NCBI RefSeq assembly: GCF_024205745.1
Contig: NZ_CP073117.1
Location: 1,488,001 to 1,552,000 of the forward strand
Origin: Neisseria subflava
GTDB lineage: Bacteria > Pseudomonadota > Gammaproteobacteria > Burkholderiales > Neisseriaceae
Length of the DNA: 64,000 nt
Direction of reading: 5' to 3'
Below the pieces are notes generated by a model, which saw nothing but the letters and a program-made list of their open reading frames with translations, searched no databases and was not told the DNA's origin. The position numbers were made by a program, and so were the translations under genes. Positions 37,487-46,123 of the stretch are shown piece by piece (the first letter of the stretch is position 1; every line of letters starts with the position of its first letter).

Positions 37487-38020
37487 ATGTTTGAACAAGA
37501 AGACGAGTGGGTCAGCAAAACCCAAATGAAAAAGCAGATGAACGATTTGCAGGCTTTGGGTATGGAATTGACCAAGCTTTCCAGCGATACGCTGAAAAAA
37601 ATCGGCTTGGACGAAGACTTGTTCGAGGCGATTGCCACCTATAAAAAAATTACGTCCAACAGCGCGCTCAAACGCCAAGCACAATTTATCGGCCGCCTGA
37701 TGCGCGATACCGACCCTGCGCCCATCGAAGCCTATTTGGCCAAACTGCGCGGCGACAATACGGCGCACAATGCCTTTTTGCAACGTGTCGAGCAGGCGCG
37801 TACCCGACTGTTGGCAGACGATGGCGCGATTACCCAATTTATGGCTGATTTTCCGCAAACTGACGCCGGCAAATTGCGCACCTTGATCCGCAACACCAAA
37901 AAAGAGCAGGAACAAAACAAACCGCCGAAAAACTTCCGCGCGCTGTTCCAAGAAATTAAAGCAATGATGGAGGCCGGTCAATCCGACGCTTCAGAAGAAG
38001 GGCAGGATTGGGAAGAATAA
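37487..38020 (+). CDS. darP: ribosome biogenesis factor DarP (YjgA)
   Basis: This 177-residue DUF615 protein is predicted to be mostly helical, with WVSKTQMKKQMNDLQALGMEL at the N-terminus and RRQ-like ALKRQAQFIGRLMRD in the middle. DarP promotes late 50S assembly. The divergent arrangement with pmbA supports the assignment. A DUS lies at 37434-37445 in the shared promoter region, with an AGGTCGTCTGAA-type copy on the minus strand at 37403-37414. Confidence 0.9.
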   Translation: MFEQEDEWVSKTQMKKQMNDLQALGMELTKLSSDTLKKIGLDEDLFEAIATYKKITSNSALKRQAQFIGRLMRDTDPAPIEAYLAKLRGDNTAHNAFLQRVEQARTRLLADDGAITQFMADFPQTDAGKLRTLIRNTKKEQEQNKPPKNFRALFQEIKAMMEAGQSDASEEGQDWEE

Positions 38021-38026
38021 ACCTTA

Positions 38027-38064
38027 AGGCCGTCTGAAAACGGATTGCGGTTTTCAGACGGCCT
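38027..38064 (+). terminator. DUS inverted-repeat terminator after darP
   Basis: A 15-bp DUS stem (AGGCCGTCTGAAAAC and its complement) with an 8-base loop. Confidence 0.8.
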
Positions 38065-38091
38065 GTATCGTAATACCGAAGGAGGATGACC

Positions 38092-38802
38092 ATGAAATTT
38101 CGCCACTCTGTAACTGCCTTGCTGATTGGTGTATTGACCCTCAATGGATGTACTAACGATCTTTGGGAAAGAAATAGCCCGTTCCAGCAAATCACAACCG
38201 AAAAAACCGTTGCCAAAGACAATATTCACGCATTTGGCGTGGTTGCCAAAGACAATACGCAACTGGAAACAGGCAGCTTGGTCATGATGGGTGGAAAATA
38301 TTGGTTTGTCGTTAATCCTAAAGATTCGGCCAAGTTGAAGGCGGTTTTGGATGCTAAGCTGAGCAAACGATTTCAAATGGTTCGGCAAAATCCAAAACAG
38401 GTGTATGAGGCTTTGCCGGTCGAATTGAAATCCCCTGAAGCGCAAACTTTCCGCTCGAATTTCTGCCTGCGTTACGATACTCAAAAAGCTGCCGAGATTG
38501 CCAAGTTAAAACAGCTGGCGTTCAAGCCGGTCAAACTTGACGGTAAAACTGTCTACACACGGTGTATTTCTACCGAAGGTCATTATTATGCAACGCCCAA
38601 AAATGTTGCCGAAGACCGCCGTTTTGACACTGCCGTCCCGGTCAGAATTTATTATGTGGAAACCAAAAAAAGTACCGACGTGCGGAAGTTGACGGGGAAT
38701 ATCCTGAAAACGCCATTTACGTTGGCTTTGGACGCAGTCGGCGTAGTGATAGCAGGCTCATATGTCGTGATCGGTGAAATTATCGATGCTTCACGCAAAT
38801 AA
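38092..38802 (+). CDS. hypothetical lipoprotein
   Basis: Encodes 236 residues with the signal MKFRHSVTALLIGVLTLNGC; the lipobox is LNGC (Cys20). The mature part has repeated Lys-rich strands (VMMGGKYWFVVNPKDSAKLK) and ends in a hydrophobic segment (ILKTPFTLALDAVGVVIAGSYVVIG), which could be membrane-associated. I do not recognise a named family, although similar lipoproteins are common in Neisseria. GGAGG at 38081-38085 has ideal spacing to the ATG at 38092, so that start is chosen over 38086. DUS hairpins bracket the gene. Confidence 0.75.
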   Translation: MKFRHSVTALLIGVLTLNGCTNDLWERNSPFQQITTEKTVAKDNIHAFGVVAKDNTQLETGSLVMMGGKYWFVVNPKDSAKLKAVLDAKLSKRFQMVRQNPKQVYEALPVELKSPEAQTFRSNFCLRYDTQKAAEIAKLKQLAFKPVKLDGKTVYTRCISTEGHYYATPKNVAEDRRFDTAVPVRIYYVETKKSTDVRKLTGNILKTPFTLALDAVGVVIAGSYVVIGEIIDASRK

Positions 38803-38808
38803 TATCCA

Positions 38809-38846
38809 AGGCCGTCTGAAAACGGATTGCAGGTTTCAGACGGCCT
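38809..38846 (+). terminator. DUS inverted-repeat terminator
   Basis: It is nearly a copy of the hairpin at 38027-38064, including the loop ACGGATTGC. This suggests duplication of the whole terminator around the lipoprotein gene. Confidence 0.8.
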
Positions 38847-38905
38847 CCTCCTTAAAATAAACGCTTCAAAAATATTAATTTTCTCTCTATTTAAACCCAC
38901 ACACC

Positions 38906-40605
38906 ATGTCCGTCAAAATCCAAACACGTTCCATTAATCCGACTGTTTTTAACGACTTGCTCACTGCCGGTACCGATCCTTTGATTGCACGGCTGTGTGC
39001 TGCGCGTGATGTGCAAAGTCCGGCCGAGTTGGACGACAAGCTTGCTGCGCTTTTGCCGTATCAAACGCTGACAAACTGCGAAGCCGCCGCCGGCCGTCTG
39101 GCGGATGCGATTGAGCGTCAGGAAAAAATCCTGATTGTCGCCGACTACGATGCCGACGGTGCGACAGCGTGTTCCGTCGGTATGAGCGGTTTGGCGGCGA
39201 TGGGGGCGAAAGTGGATTTCCTTGTGCCCAACCGCTTTGAACACGGCTACGGCTTAACGCCCGAGCTGGCTGAAATCGCTGCCGAGCAAGGTGTGGATTT
39301 ATTGGTGACGGTGGATAACGGTATTGCCAGCATTGCAGGCGTGGCACGTGCGCAGGAGTTGGGTTTGGATGTGATTGTGACCGACCACCATCTGCCTGCC
39401 GAGACCGTACCCGACTGCATCATCGTCAATCCGAACCAAAAAGGCTGCGGTTTCCAAAGCAAAAGCTTGGCGGGCGTGGGTGTGATTTTTTATGTATTGA
39501 TGGCGTTGCGTGCCGAACTGCGCCGCCGCAATTATTTTTCAGACGGCATGAAAGAGCCGAATCTGGGCGACCTTTTGGATTTGGTCGCACTCGGTACCGT
39601 CGCCGATGTCGTCACTCTAGACCACAACAACCGTATCCTCGTGTCGCAAGGTTTGAAACGGATGCGTTTGGGCAAAATGCGCCCCGGTATCCGCGCCTTA
39701 TTTGAAGTGGCGCGGCGCGATTGGCGCAAGGCTCAGCCGTTTGATATGGGCTTTGCGTTGGGACCGCGCATCAATGCGGCTGGACGGCTGGACGATATGT
39801 CGGTCGGCATTGCCTGTCTGTTGGCACGAGATGATGCCGAGGCGCAGGAACTGGCGGCTCAGTTAAACAACCTCAATATCGAGCGCCGTGAAATCGAGCA
39901 GTCTATGCTGCAAGACGCACTGAATGATTTTCCGGAAACCCTGCCTCCAGGGCAGACAACTTTGGTGGCGTATCGCGACGACTTCCATCAAGGCGTGGTC
40001 GGCATTGTTGCCAGCCGCCTCAAAGACCGTTTTTATCGTCCGACCATCGTGTTTGCGCCTGCCGACAACGGCGAAGTGCGTGGTTCGGGACGCTCCATTC
40101 CCAATTTACACCTACGCGATGCTTTGGACTTGGTGTCCAAACGCCATCCCGATTTGATTTTGAAATTCGGCGGACACGCGATGGCGGCGGGTTTGAGCAT
40201 ACTTGAACACAATATTCCCGCGTTTCAGACGGCCTTTGAAGAAGCCGTGCGCGAGATGGTGTGCGAAGACGATTTGTCGCAAACCTTCATCACCGACGGC
40301 AGCCTGCCTGCCCGCGATATTACGCTGGAACAGGCGCAGAACCTTGCCCGACACGTTTGGGGCAGGGCTTCGCGCCGCCGAGTTTTACCGACGAATTTCA
40401 CGTCATCCGCCAGCAGCCTTTGGGCGCGGAAGGTAAACATAAAAAAGTCTGGCTGCAAAAAGACGGCTACGAATTTGAAGCCATGTTTTGGCGTTGCAGC
40501 GAAGACATTCCCGAATACATCCGCACGGTGTACCGCCCCGTTGCCAACGAATGGCGGAACAATCTCGAATTGCAGCTTTATATCGACTACTGGGAAGCCG
40601 CGTAA
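38906..40605 (+). pseudogene. recJ: recJ, single-stranded-DNA exonuclease, with a -1 frameshift near the 3' end
   Basis: RecJ degrades ssDNA 5' to 3' in recombination and mismatch repair. The DHH motif region (ILIVADYDADGATACSVG), VDNGIASI, VTDHHLP and the DHHA1 motif GGHAMAAGLSI are all in the main frame. After LARHVWG the frame goes out of register and runs to 40627. The expected C-terminus (QGFAPPSFTDEFHV to YIDYWEAA) is in the next frame and stops at 40605. One extra G in the G4 run at 40359-40362 restores a 566-residue protein of normal length. The lost part is the OB-fold end of the enzyme. It is either a homopolymer error or a recent mutation. Confidence 0.88.
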
Positions 40606-40609
40606 GCAA

Positions 40610-40621
40610 AGGCCGTCTGAA
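40610..40621 (+). repeat. DUS at the start of the DMT transporter gene
   Basis: AGGCCGTCTGAA lies between the recJ stop (40605) and the ATG at 40624, in the place of a ribosome-binding site. Confidence 0.8.
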
Positions 40622-40623
40622 AA

Positions 40624-41559
40624 ATGAAGAAACAAAAACCTTGGCTCGGCTTTTCATTGGCGCTGCTTGCCACCATGACTTGGGGCTCGCTGCCGGTTAT
40701 CGCGCAACAGGCCTTAAAAGCCGTCGATGCGCCCACGCTGGTGTGGATACGCTTTTTAGTGGCTTCGCTGGTGTTGTTTGTGCTGTTGGGGCTGACCGGC
40801 AAGCTGCCGAGGCCATCTGAATTTTCTAAGCAAACCTTATTTTTATTGGTGCTGGGCATTATCGGCATTTCCGCCAACTTCGTGCTTGTTGCCCTGGGTT
40901 TGCACTATATTTCGCCGACAACCACGCAGGTGTTGTGGCAGCTCTCGCCCTTTACTATGATTTTGGTCGGCGTAGGCGTGTTTAAAGAAGCCTTTACGCA
41001 CTGGCAAAAAATCGGCTTGATGCTTTTGCTGACGGGTTTGGCCATGTTTTTCAACGACAAATTCGGCGAACTTTTCAGCTTGGGCAGCTACGCGGTCGGC
41101 GTGATGATGGCGGCTTCGGGCAGCATGATTTGGGTGTGCTACGGCGTTGCGCAAAAACTTTTGTCCAAACATTTCAATTCACAACAAATCCTGCTCATGA
41201 TTTATTTTTGCAGCAGCTTTGTTTTCCTGCCATTTGCCGAACCATTGCAAATCGCCCATATCGGCAATCCGTTTTTATGGAGCTGCTTTATCTATTGTTG
41301 CCTGAACACGCTGATCGGCTATGGTTCATTCGGCGAAGCGCTCAATCATTGGGACGCTTCAAAAGTCAGTATCGTCACCACGCTGATTCCTGTGTTCACC
41401 ATGATATTTTCTACCATTGGCCATCATCTCGCCCCCGATTATTTTGCCGCTTCGGATATGAATATCGTCAGCTATGTGGGTGCTATGGTGGTTGTGGCCG
41501 GAGCCTTGCTGGCTGTGGCCGGAGAGAAAGTAATGGGGCTTTTTTTGAGAAAGATATGA
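40624..41559 (+). CDS. EamA/DMT-family transporter
   Basis: This 311-residue inner-membrane protein has about ten hydrophobic helices arranged as two EamA repeats. It starts with KKQKPWLGFSLALLATMTWGSLPVIAQQALK, and the second repeat begins near FSLGSYAVGVMMAASGSMIW. It is a member of the drug/metabolite transporter superfamily, probably an exporter of a small metabolite; the substrate is unknown. The gene follows recJ by 18 bases, so translation may be coupled. A DUS hairpin at 41588 ends the unit. Confidence 0.85.
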   Translation: MKKQKPWLGFSLALLATMTWGSLPVIAQQALKAVDAPTLVWIRFLVASLVLFVLLGLTGKLPRPSEFSKQTLFLLVLGIIGISANFVLVALGLHYISPTTTQVLWQLSPFTMILVGVGVFKEAFTHWQKIGLMLLLTGLAMFFNDKFGELFSLGSYAVGVMMAASGSMIWVCYGVAQKLLSKHFNSQQILLMIYFCSSFVFLPFAEPLQIAHIGNPFLWSCFIYCCLNTLIGYGSFGEALNHWDASKVSIVTTLIPVFTMIFSTIGHHLAPDYFAASDMNIVSYVGAMVVVAGALLAVAGEKVMGLFLRKI

Positions 41560-41587
41560 AGCATTTATTGCAAAACAGAATAAAACA

Positions 41588-41617
41588 AGGCCGTCTGAAA
41601 CAGGTTTCAGACGGCCT
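41588..41617. terminator. bidirectional DUS terminator
   Basis: A 14-bp stem with a 2-base loop lies between the DMT transporter and convergent island 1. Confidence 0.8.
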
Positions 41618-41629
41618 CATGTGGAACGG

Positions 41630-42613
41630 TCAGCCGAAAGACCGTCCTCCCAATTCCCTTTCCGCAGGATTCTGCTGCACAGAAATTTCCCTCGCTGCCG
41701 TTTGTTGCCGTTCCTGTTCCATTCTTTCCTGCACTTTGGCATTGAAAGCATCAACAACTTCGCGGTTCTCCGCCAAAACCTGTTTGGCGAAAGAGCCGTC
41801 CTTATCGTTGAGTAAGCCTTGAACCAAGGTATGGAATTTATCTGTTTGGGATAACGATTTTGTACGAGTAGGGGCGGTAATTTCCTCAATATTGTTATCT
41901 CTGCGACGGGCATCGGAGGGATGTTTGACGCCGTAAGCCGTATTCATACGGAAGTTTTTTAAATCTTCCATATCCAGTTTGCCTTCGACTTTGACCTGTC
42001 GTCCTCCCGGCAGCCTTACTCCGTTATCTTCTTTACTCTGGCTGAGGAACTCCTTCAAAGCATCGTTTACTTTATCGCCATATTGGTTGCGTATATCGGC
42101 AATAAAGACTTGTGCCTGCATATTGGATTGCAGGAATTTTTTATTGTCAGGATTTGTAATTTTAGAGATAACGTTATTTACCTTGTTAACTTTGTCATCA
42201 AGTGCCTTATCATAATCCCGATTAATTAATGAGATACCGGTTTCGGAAGCCAAAGCCTGATTCAATTTCGGTTTCAGATTTTGATACACCTGTTTGTCTT
42301 CGGCAGACATTTTATTGAACGGCTTGTATAGATGGATTTGCATCTGCTTTATTTCATTATCGGAAATAAAACGATTGCCTTTTGAGTCTGTTGCCTCTCG
42401 CGCAATCCGTTCCAACAAATTCCTCCCTTCATTATTGCCGCCTATGTCGTACTGGATAGGACCGAAACTCGGACCGCTGGCAGCCTTCTCCGCATTTGAT
42501 ATTTTGTACGCGCCGCGTCCACCCGACAATTCGTTTACCATCATGGCTTGATGTATATAGTATTTCAAACCGTCTTCCGGTTTCAGATGGTCTCCGCCTG
42601 TAAAACGACTCAT
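41630..42613 (-). CDS. predicted peptidoglycan-hydrolase (lysozyme-like) antibacterial effector
   Basis: Encodes 327 residues without a signal peptide. The N-terminal 70 residues contain MMVNELSGG (Glu28, a candidate catalytic acid) and SGPSFGPIQYDIGGN (46-60), which resembles the SFG-x-x-Q-x-D-(L/I) signature of lysozyme-like domains found in secreted interbacterial toxins. A helical middle follows. The last 50 residues are rich in Gln, Glu and Arg (KVQERMEQERQQTAAREISV). It is the last gene after four LprI-like inhibitors, with AGGAGG before its ATG and a 26-base gap. Role inferred: a muramidase delivered into the periplasm of neighbouring cells by a T4SS (XVIPCD type) or T6SS encoded elsewhere. 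Confidence 0.65.
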   Translation of the reverse strand: MSRFTGGDHLKPEDGLKYYIHQAMMVNELSGGRGAYKISNAEKAASGPSFGPIQYDIGGNNEGRNLLERIAREATDSKGNRFISDNEIKQMQIHLYKPFNKMSAEDKQVYQNLKPKLNQALASETGISLINRDYDKALDDKVNKVNNVISKITNPDNKKFLQSNMQAQVFIADIRNQYGDKVNDALKEFLSQSKEDNGVRLPGGRQVKVEGKLDMEDLKNFRMNTAYGVKHPSDARRRDNNIEEITAPTRTKSLSQTDKFHTLVQGLLNDKDGSFAKQVLAENREVVDAFNAKVQERMEQERQQTAAREISVQQNPAERELGGRSFG

Positions 42614-42639
42614 ATCAGCCTCCTAACTATCTATCAGTT

Positions 42640-43101
42640 TTATAAAGAATTTTCAAAGCGTTCCAACGCTTTGAAATGGTTTAAGTTCTGCTCGAACCTG
42701 CAAATACGGATGTAGCGTCCTGCAAGAGGACGAACTTTCGTCGTAACGGATGGGTCTGAACACAGCATTTCCGTATAACTTTCCCAATTCTTACGGATAG
42801 TCAAAAAATATTCTTTGGATACTCCATTCAATTTGGGGTCTTTTGAATCGATACGGTGCAGCAGATTTTCGTATTTCTTATTCAGTTGCTTTTCCAACCT
42901 CATACTGAAAATATCTACACATTCATAGCCTTGTCCGTCTATGTCTTTCATCATGCTCTGAGGACAAATGTCCTTACTGTCCTGTTTTTGCCTTGTTACC
43001 TTTGGAATAGCCTTTTCAGACGGCCCCGCCGCACCGACACAGGCGGCGGATGTCATTATTGCCAGCAACGGCAGAATGTAACGGATTTTGTGTTTCGACA
43101 T
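42640..43101 (-). CDS. LprI/DUF1311-like lysozyme-inhibitor family protein, paralogue 1 (predicted immunity)
   Basis: Encodes 153 residues with the same signal peptide as its three upstream paralogues (MSKHKIRYILPLLAIMTSAA). The mature part has the DUF1311 layout: conserved cysteines, LNKKYENLLHRI, RKNWESYTEMLC, then a Cys-containing final helix (ICRFEQNLNHFKALERF). It is the most divergent copy and the one next to the toxin, which makes it the best candidate for the cognate inhibitor. The sequence SAAC at the end of the signal could be a lipobox, although Ser at -3 is not canonical. Confidence 0.7.
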   Translation of the reverse strand: MSKHKIRYILPLLAIMTSAACVGAAGPSEKAIPKVTRQKQDSKDICPQSMMKDIDGQGYECVDIFSMRLEKQLNKKYENLLHRIDSKDPKLNGVSKEYFLTIRKNWESYTEMLCSDPSVTTKVRPLAGRYIRICRFEQNLNHFKALERFENSL

Positions 43102-43119
43102 ATCAGTCTCCTAAAAAAA

Positions 43120-43551
43120 TTAAAAACGTTCCAATGCTTTCAAATGAAGCTGCGTCTGTTCGATAGCGCAAAGAGTGTGAATCCGATCCGCCGGTGTTTT
43201 CAAATCGGTCGTTACCGTCGGGTCGTAACATAGTTCGTCCTGATAAGCCTCCCATTTTGAGCGGATGCTTGCAAAATACTGTTTTGTCATGCCATGAAGT
43301 TTTCGGTCTTTGGCAGCGGCACGTCGAAATAAATCTTCGTACTTCTTATTTAATGCAATTTCAAAATCTAATAGGGTAAGCCTCAAACAATCTTCATCCA
43401 TTTGGTCAACAGGTTCGGGACAAAGATTCTTTTCCTGTTTTGGTTTAACGGCATCTGCAGCTTTATCAGACGACCCTGCCGCACCGATACAGGCGGTAGA
43501 TATCATTATTGCCAGCAACGGCAGAATGTAACGGATTTTGTGTTTCGACAT
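43120..43551 (-). CDS. LprI/DUF1311-like protein, paralogue 2 (predicted immunity)
   Basis: Encodes 143 residues: signal peptide, then a mature domain with four Cys in LCPEP, DCL, LCYDP and LCAIE contexts, and the WEAYQDELC motif of LprI-type lysozyme inhibitors. It is nearly identical to paralogue 3 except over a short block around residues 57-72 (RLTLLDFEIALNKKYED here). An 18-base spacer with AGGAG separates it from paralogue 1. A role in binding and neutralising lysozyme-like toxins in the periplasm is inferred from family and position. Confidence 0.7.
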   Translation of the reverse strand: MSKHKIRYILPLLAIMISTACIGAAGSSDKAADAVKPKQEKNLCPEPVDQMDEDCLRLTLLDFEIALNKKYEDLFRRAAAKDRKLHGMTKQYFASIRSKWEAYQDELCYDPTVTTDLKTPADRIHTLCAIEQTQLHLKALERF

Positions 43552-43568
43552 ATTAGTCTCCTAAAAAA

Positions 43569-44000
43569 TCAAAAACGTTCCAATGCCTTCAAATGAAGCT
43601 GCGTCTGTTCGATAGCGCAAAGAGTGTGAATCCGATCCGCCGGTGTTTTCAAATCGGTCGTTACCGTCGGGTCGTAACATAGTTCGTCCTGATAAGCCTT
43701 CCATTTTGAGCGGATGCTTGTAAAATACTGTTTTGTCATGCCATGAAGTTTTCGGTCTTTGGCAGCGGCACGTCGAAATAAATCTTTGTACTTCATGTCC
43801 AGTTTGTTTTCAAGTTTCAGCAGAGTAATTTCTAAACAATCTTCATCCATTTGGTCAACAGGTTCGGGACAAAGATTCTTTTCCTGTTTCGGTTTAACGG
43901 CATTTGCAGCTTTATCAGATGACCCTGTTGCACCGACACAGGCGGCGGATGTCATTATTGCCAGCAACGGCAGAATGTAACGGATTTTGTGTTTCGACAT
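43569..44000 (-). CDS. LprI/DUF1311-like protein, paralogue 3 (predicted immunity)
   Basis: Encodes 143 residues. The signal peptide and last 70 residues are almost the same as paralogue 2, but the central block reads EITLLKLENKLDMKYKD. Four conserved Cys suggest two disulfides. The upstream spacer and ribosome-binding site (AGGAGACTGAT) are shared with the neighbouring copies, showing that the unit duplicated as gene plus leader. Immunity function is inferred, as for paralogue 2. Confidence 0.7.
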   Translation of the reverse strand: MSKHKIRYILPLLAIMTSAACVGATGSSDKAANAVKPKQEKNLCPEPVDQMDEDCLEITLLKLENKLDMKYKDLFRRAAAKDRKLHGMTKQYFTSIRSKWKAYQDELCYDPTVTTDLKTPADRIHTLCAIEQTQLHLKALERF

Positions 44001-44018
44001 ATCAGTCTCCTAAAAAAA

Positions 44019-44450
44019 TTAAAAACGTTCCAATGCTTTCAAATGAAGCTGCGTCTGTTCGATGGCGCAAAGAGAATAAATCCTGTCCGCAGGTGTTTTC
44101 AAATCGGTCGTTACCGTCGGGTCGTCGCAAAGTTCTTCTTTGTAAGCCTCCCATTTCGAGCGGACGCTTGCAAAATACTGTTTGGACAATCCGTGCAATT
44201 TTCGGTCTTTGGTTACTGCACGTCGAAATAATTCTTCATACTTCTTCTTCAGCTTGTCCTCGAATTCCCCTAAAGTAATACTCAAGCAATCATCACTCAT
44301 CAGATTGACAGGCTCTGGACAAATAGCCCTGTTCTGTTGCTTTGCAGCTTTTTCGTTAGTTTTATCAGACGACCCCGCCGCACCGACACAGGCGGCGGAT
44401 GCCATCACGGCCAGCAGCGGCAGAATGTAACGTGTTTTATGTTTCGACAT
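44019..44450 (-). CDS. LprI/DUF1311-like protein, paralogue 4 (predicted immunity), first gene of the cluster
   Basis: Encodes 143 residues with signal MSKHKTRYILPLLAVMASAA. The block after the signal differs (KTNEKAAKQQNRAICPEP), and the variable helix reads SITLGEFEDKLKKKYEE. The C-terminal 45 residues match copies 2 and 3. Its leader (AGAAGATAAATT) differs from the AGGAG spacers of the other copies, as expected for the promoter-proximal gene. Only about 35 bases separate the start from a DUS hairpin, so the promoter must lie in or across that hairpin. Confidence 0.7.
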   Translation of the reverse strand: MSKHKTRYILPLLAVMASAACVGAAGSSDKTNEKAAKQQNRAICPEPVNLMSDDCLSITLGEFEDKLKKKYEELFRRAVTKDRKLHGLSKQYFASVRSKWEAYKEELCDDPTVTTDLKTPADRIYSLCAIEQTQLHLKALERF

Positions 44451-44485
44451 AATTTATCTTCTAAAAAAGTTATTGTGTAATTGAT

Positions 44486-44517
44486 AAGGCCGTCTGAAAC
44501 AGGTTTCAGACGGCCTT
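44486..44517. terminator. DUS inverted-repeat terminator between aldehyde dehydrogenase and island 1
   Basis: A 15-bp stem ends the aldehyde dehydrogenase transcript just upstream of the first immunity gene, isolating the island. Confidence 0.8.
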
Positions 44518-44552
44518 TTATGTTCTAAATCAGATTACTGTGAATCACAGAA

Positions 44553-46034
44553 TCAATAGAAGCCTTCGCGTTCTTCACGGGTGCTGATGTAGATGTTTTT
44601 CACTTGGGTGTAGGCGGCGAGCATCATTTTGTGGGTTTCGCGGCCGATACCTGAAGTTTTGTAGCCGCCAAACGGCGCGCCGGCAGGCAGGCGGTTGTAG
44701 CAGTTTACCCAAACGCGGCCGGTTTCCAATGCATTGGAAACACGCAGGCAGCGGTTGATGTCGGTACTCCACACTGCGCCGCCCAAGCCGTATTCGCTGT
44801 CGTTGGCCATTTTGATGACTTCTTCTTCGGTTTTGAATTTAATCACGGTGGCAACCGGGCCGAAGATTTCTTCTTGGGCAACACGGGCTTCGTTGCTGCT
44901 GGCTTCAATCAAAGTAGGCTCGACAAATTCGCCTTTGCCCAATGCGCCTTCGATTTTTTTACCGCCGGTAATGATGCGGCAGCCTTCCTGTTCGCCGATT
45001 TTGACGTATTTCAAAATGGTCTCGAGTTGACCGGCATTGACTTGCGAACCCATTTGGGTGTCGTCTTCCCAAGGTAGGCCGACTTTGATTTTTTTGAATT
45101 CTTCCGCCAAAGCATTGACGAATTTGTCGTAAATGCCTTCCTGAACGAAGATACGCGAACCGGCGCAGCACACTTGGCCTTGGTTGAACAAAATACCTTT
45201 TTGCGCGCCTTCGAGGGCTTTGTCGAAAGGCATATCGTCGAAGAAGATGTTGGCAGATTTGCCGCCCAATTCCAAAGTGGATGGAATCAGCAATTCGGCG
45301 GCAGCGATGCCGACGCGGCGGCCGACTTCGGTTGAACCGGTAAAGGCCAGTTTGTTGAAGCCTTTGTGGTGCAACATGTATTCGCCGGATTTGGAACCGC
45401 GGCCAGTAATCACGTTCAACACGCCTTTAGGCAGCAAGTGGTTGATTTTTTGAGCGAGGGACAACAGGCTCAATGAAGTGCTGGAAGAAGGGTGGATGAC
45501 GATGGTGCAACCTGCGGCCAATGCCGGAGCGATTTTCCATGCGGCCATCAAGAATGGGAAGTTCCAAGGAATGATTTGGCCGACAACGCCGATCGGTTCG
45601 CGCAAAACGATGGACAAGTCTTCGGCGTCAAGCTGGGTTGCAGTGCCTTCTTCGCCGCGGATCACGCTGGCGAAATAGCGGAAATGGTCGGAAGCCAGCG
45701 GGATGTCAGCGGCGCGGGTTTCGCGGATGGGTTTGCCGTTGTCCAAGGTTTCTTGCAGGGCAAACAATTCGGCGTTTTCATCAATTACGTCGGCGATTTT
45801 GTTCAAAATGGCCGCGCGTTCGGCAGTCGTGGTTTTACGCCATGTTTTAAACGCTTCTTGCGCAGCGGCCACGGCAGCATCGACATCGGCATCGGTTGCG
45901 TCTGTGAATTTGGCCAACTCATCGCCATTGGCAGGGTTGTAAGAGGATAAAAGTTTGCCTTCGCTACCTTTTGTCCATTCGCCGTTGATCAAAAGGCCGT
46001 ATTCTTTATCAAACACATTTAAATCTTTTGCCAT
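44553..46034 (-). CDS. NAD-dependent aldehyde dehydrogenase (AldB/ExaC group)
   Basis: Oxidises short-chain aldehydes such as acetaldehyde to the acid. The 493 residues have the oxyanion Asn in IIPWNFPF, the general-base Glu in STLELGGKSANIFF, and the catalytic Cys in FNQGQVCCAGSRIF. The C-terminus with FGGYKTSGIGRETHKMML is like E. coli AldB. The cofactor-binding Lys usually found in VxKPS is His here (VIHPSSST). AGGAGACAGC is the ribosome-binding site. It is divergent from the alcohol dehydrogenase across a 340-base regulatory region, so the pair probably converts ethanol to acetate. Confidence 0.92.
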   Translation of the reverse strand: MAKDLNVFDKEYGLLINGEWTKGSEGKLLSSYNPANGDELAKFTDATDADVDAAVAAAQEAFKTWRKTTTAERAAILNKIADVIDENAELFALQETLDNGKPIRETRAADIPLASDHFRYFASVIRGEEGTATQLDAEDLSIVLREPIGVVGQIIPWNFPFLMAAWKIAPALAAGCTIVIHPSSSTSLSLLSLAQKINHLLPKGVLNVITGRGSKSGEYMLHHKGFNKLAFTGSTEVGRRVGIAAAELLIPSTLELGGKSANIFFDDMPFDKALEGAQKGILFNQGQVCCAGSRIFVQEGIYDKFVNALAEEFKKIKVGLPWEDDTQMGSQVNAGQLETILKYVKIGEQEGCRIITGGKKIEGALGKGEFVEPTLIEASSNEARVAQEEIFGPVATVIKFKTEEEVIKMANDSEYGLGGAVWSTDINRCLRVSNALETGRVWVNCYNRLPAGAPFGGYKTSGIGRETHKMMLAAYTQVKNIYISTREEREGFY

Positions 46035-46123
46035 AATGCTGTCTCCTTAATGAATGGGAATAGGTGTTTCAACACCATGAAAACAGCTTATGCTTTTTTC
46101 TTTTTAGGTTCAAGTACTAAAAA

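Noticed and set aside
42640-44450. Four tandem repeats as a CRISPR-like or phase-variable array
   Set aside because: Units are complete genes of about 450 bases with signal peptides, not short spacered repeats, and no simple-sequence tract drives switching.
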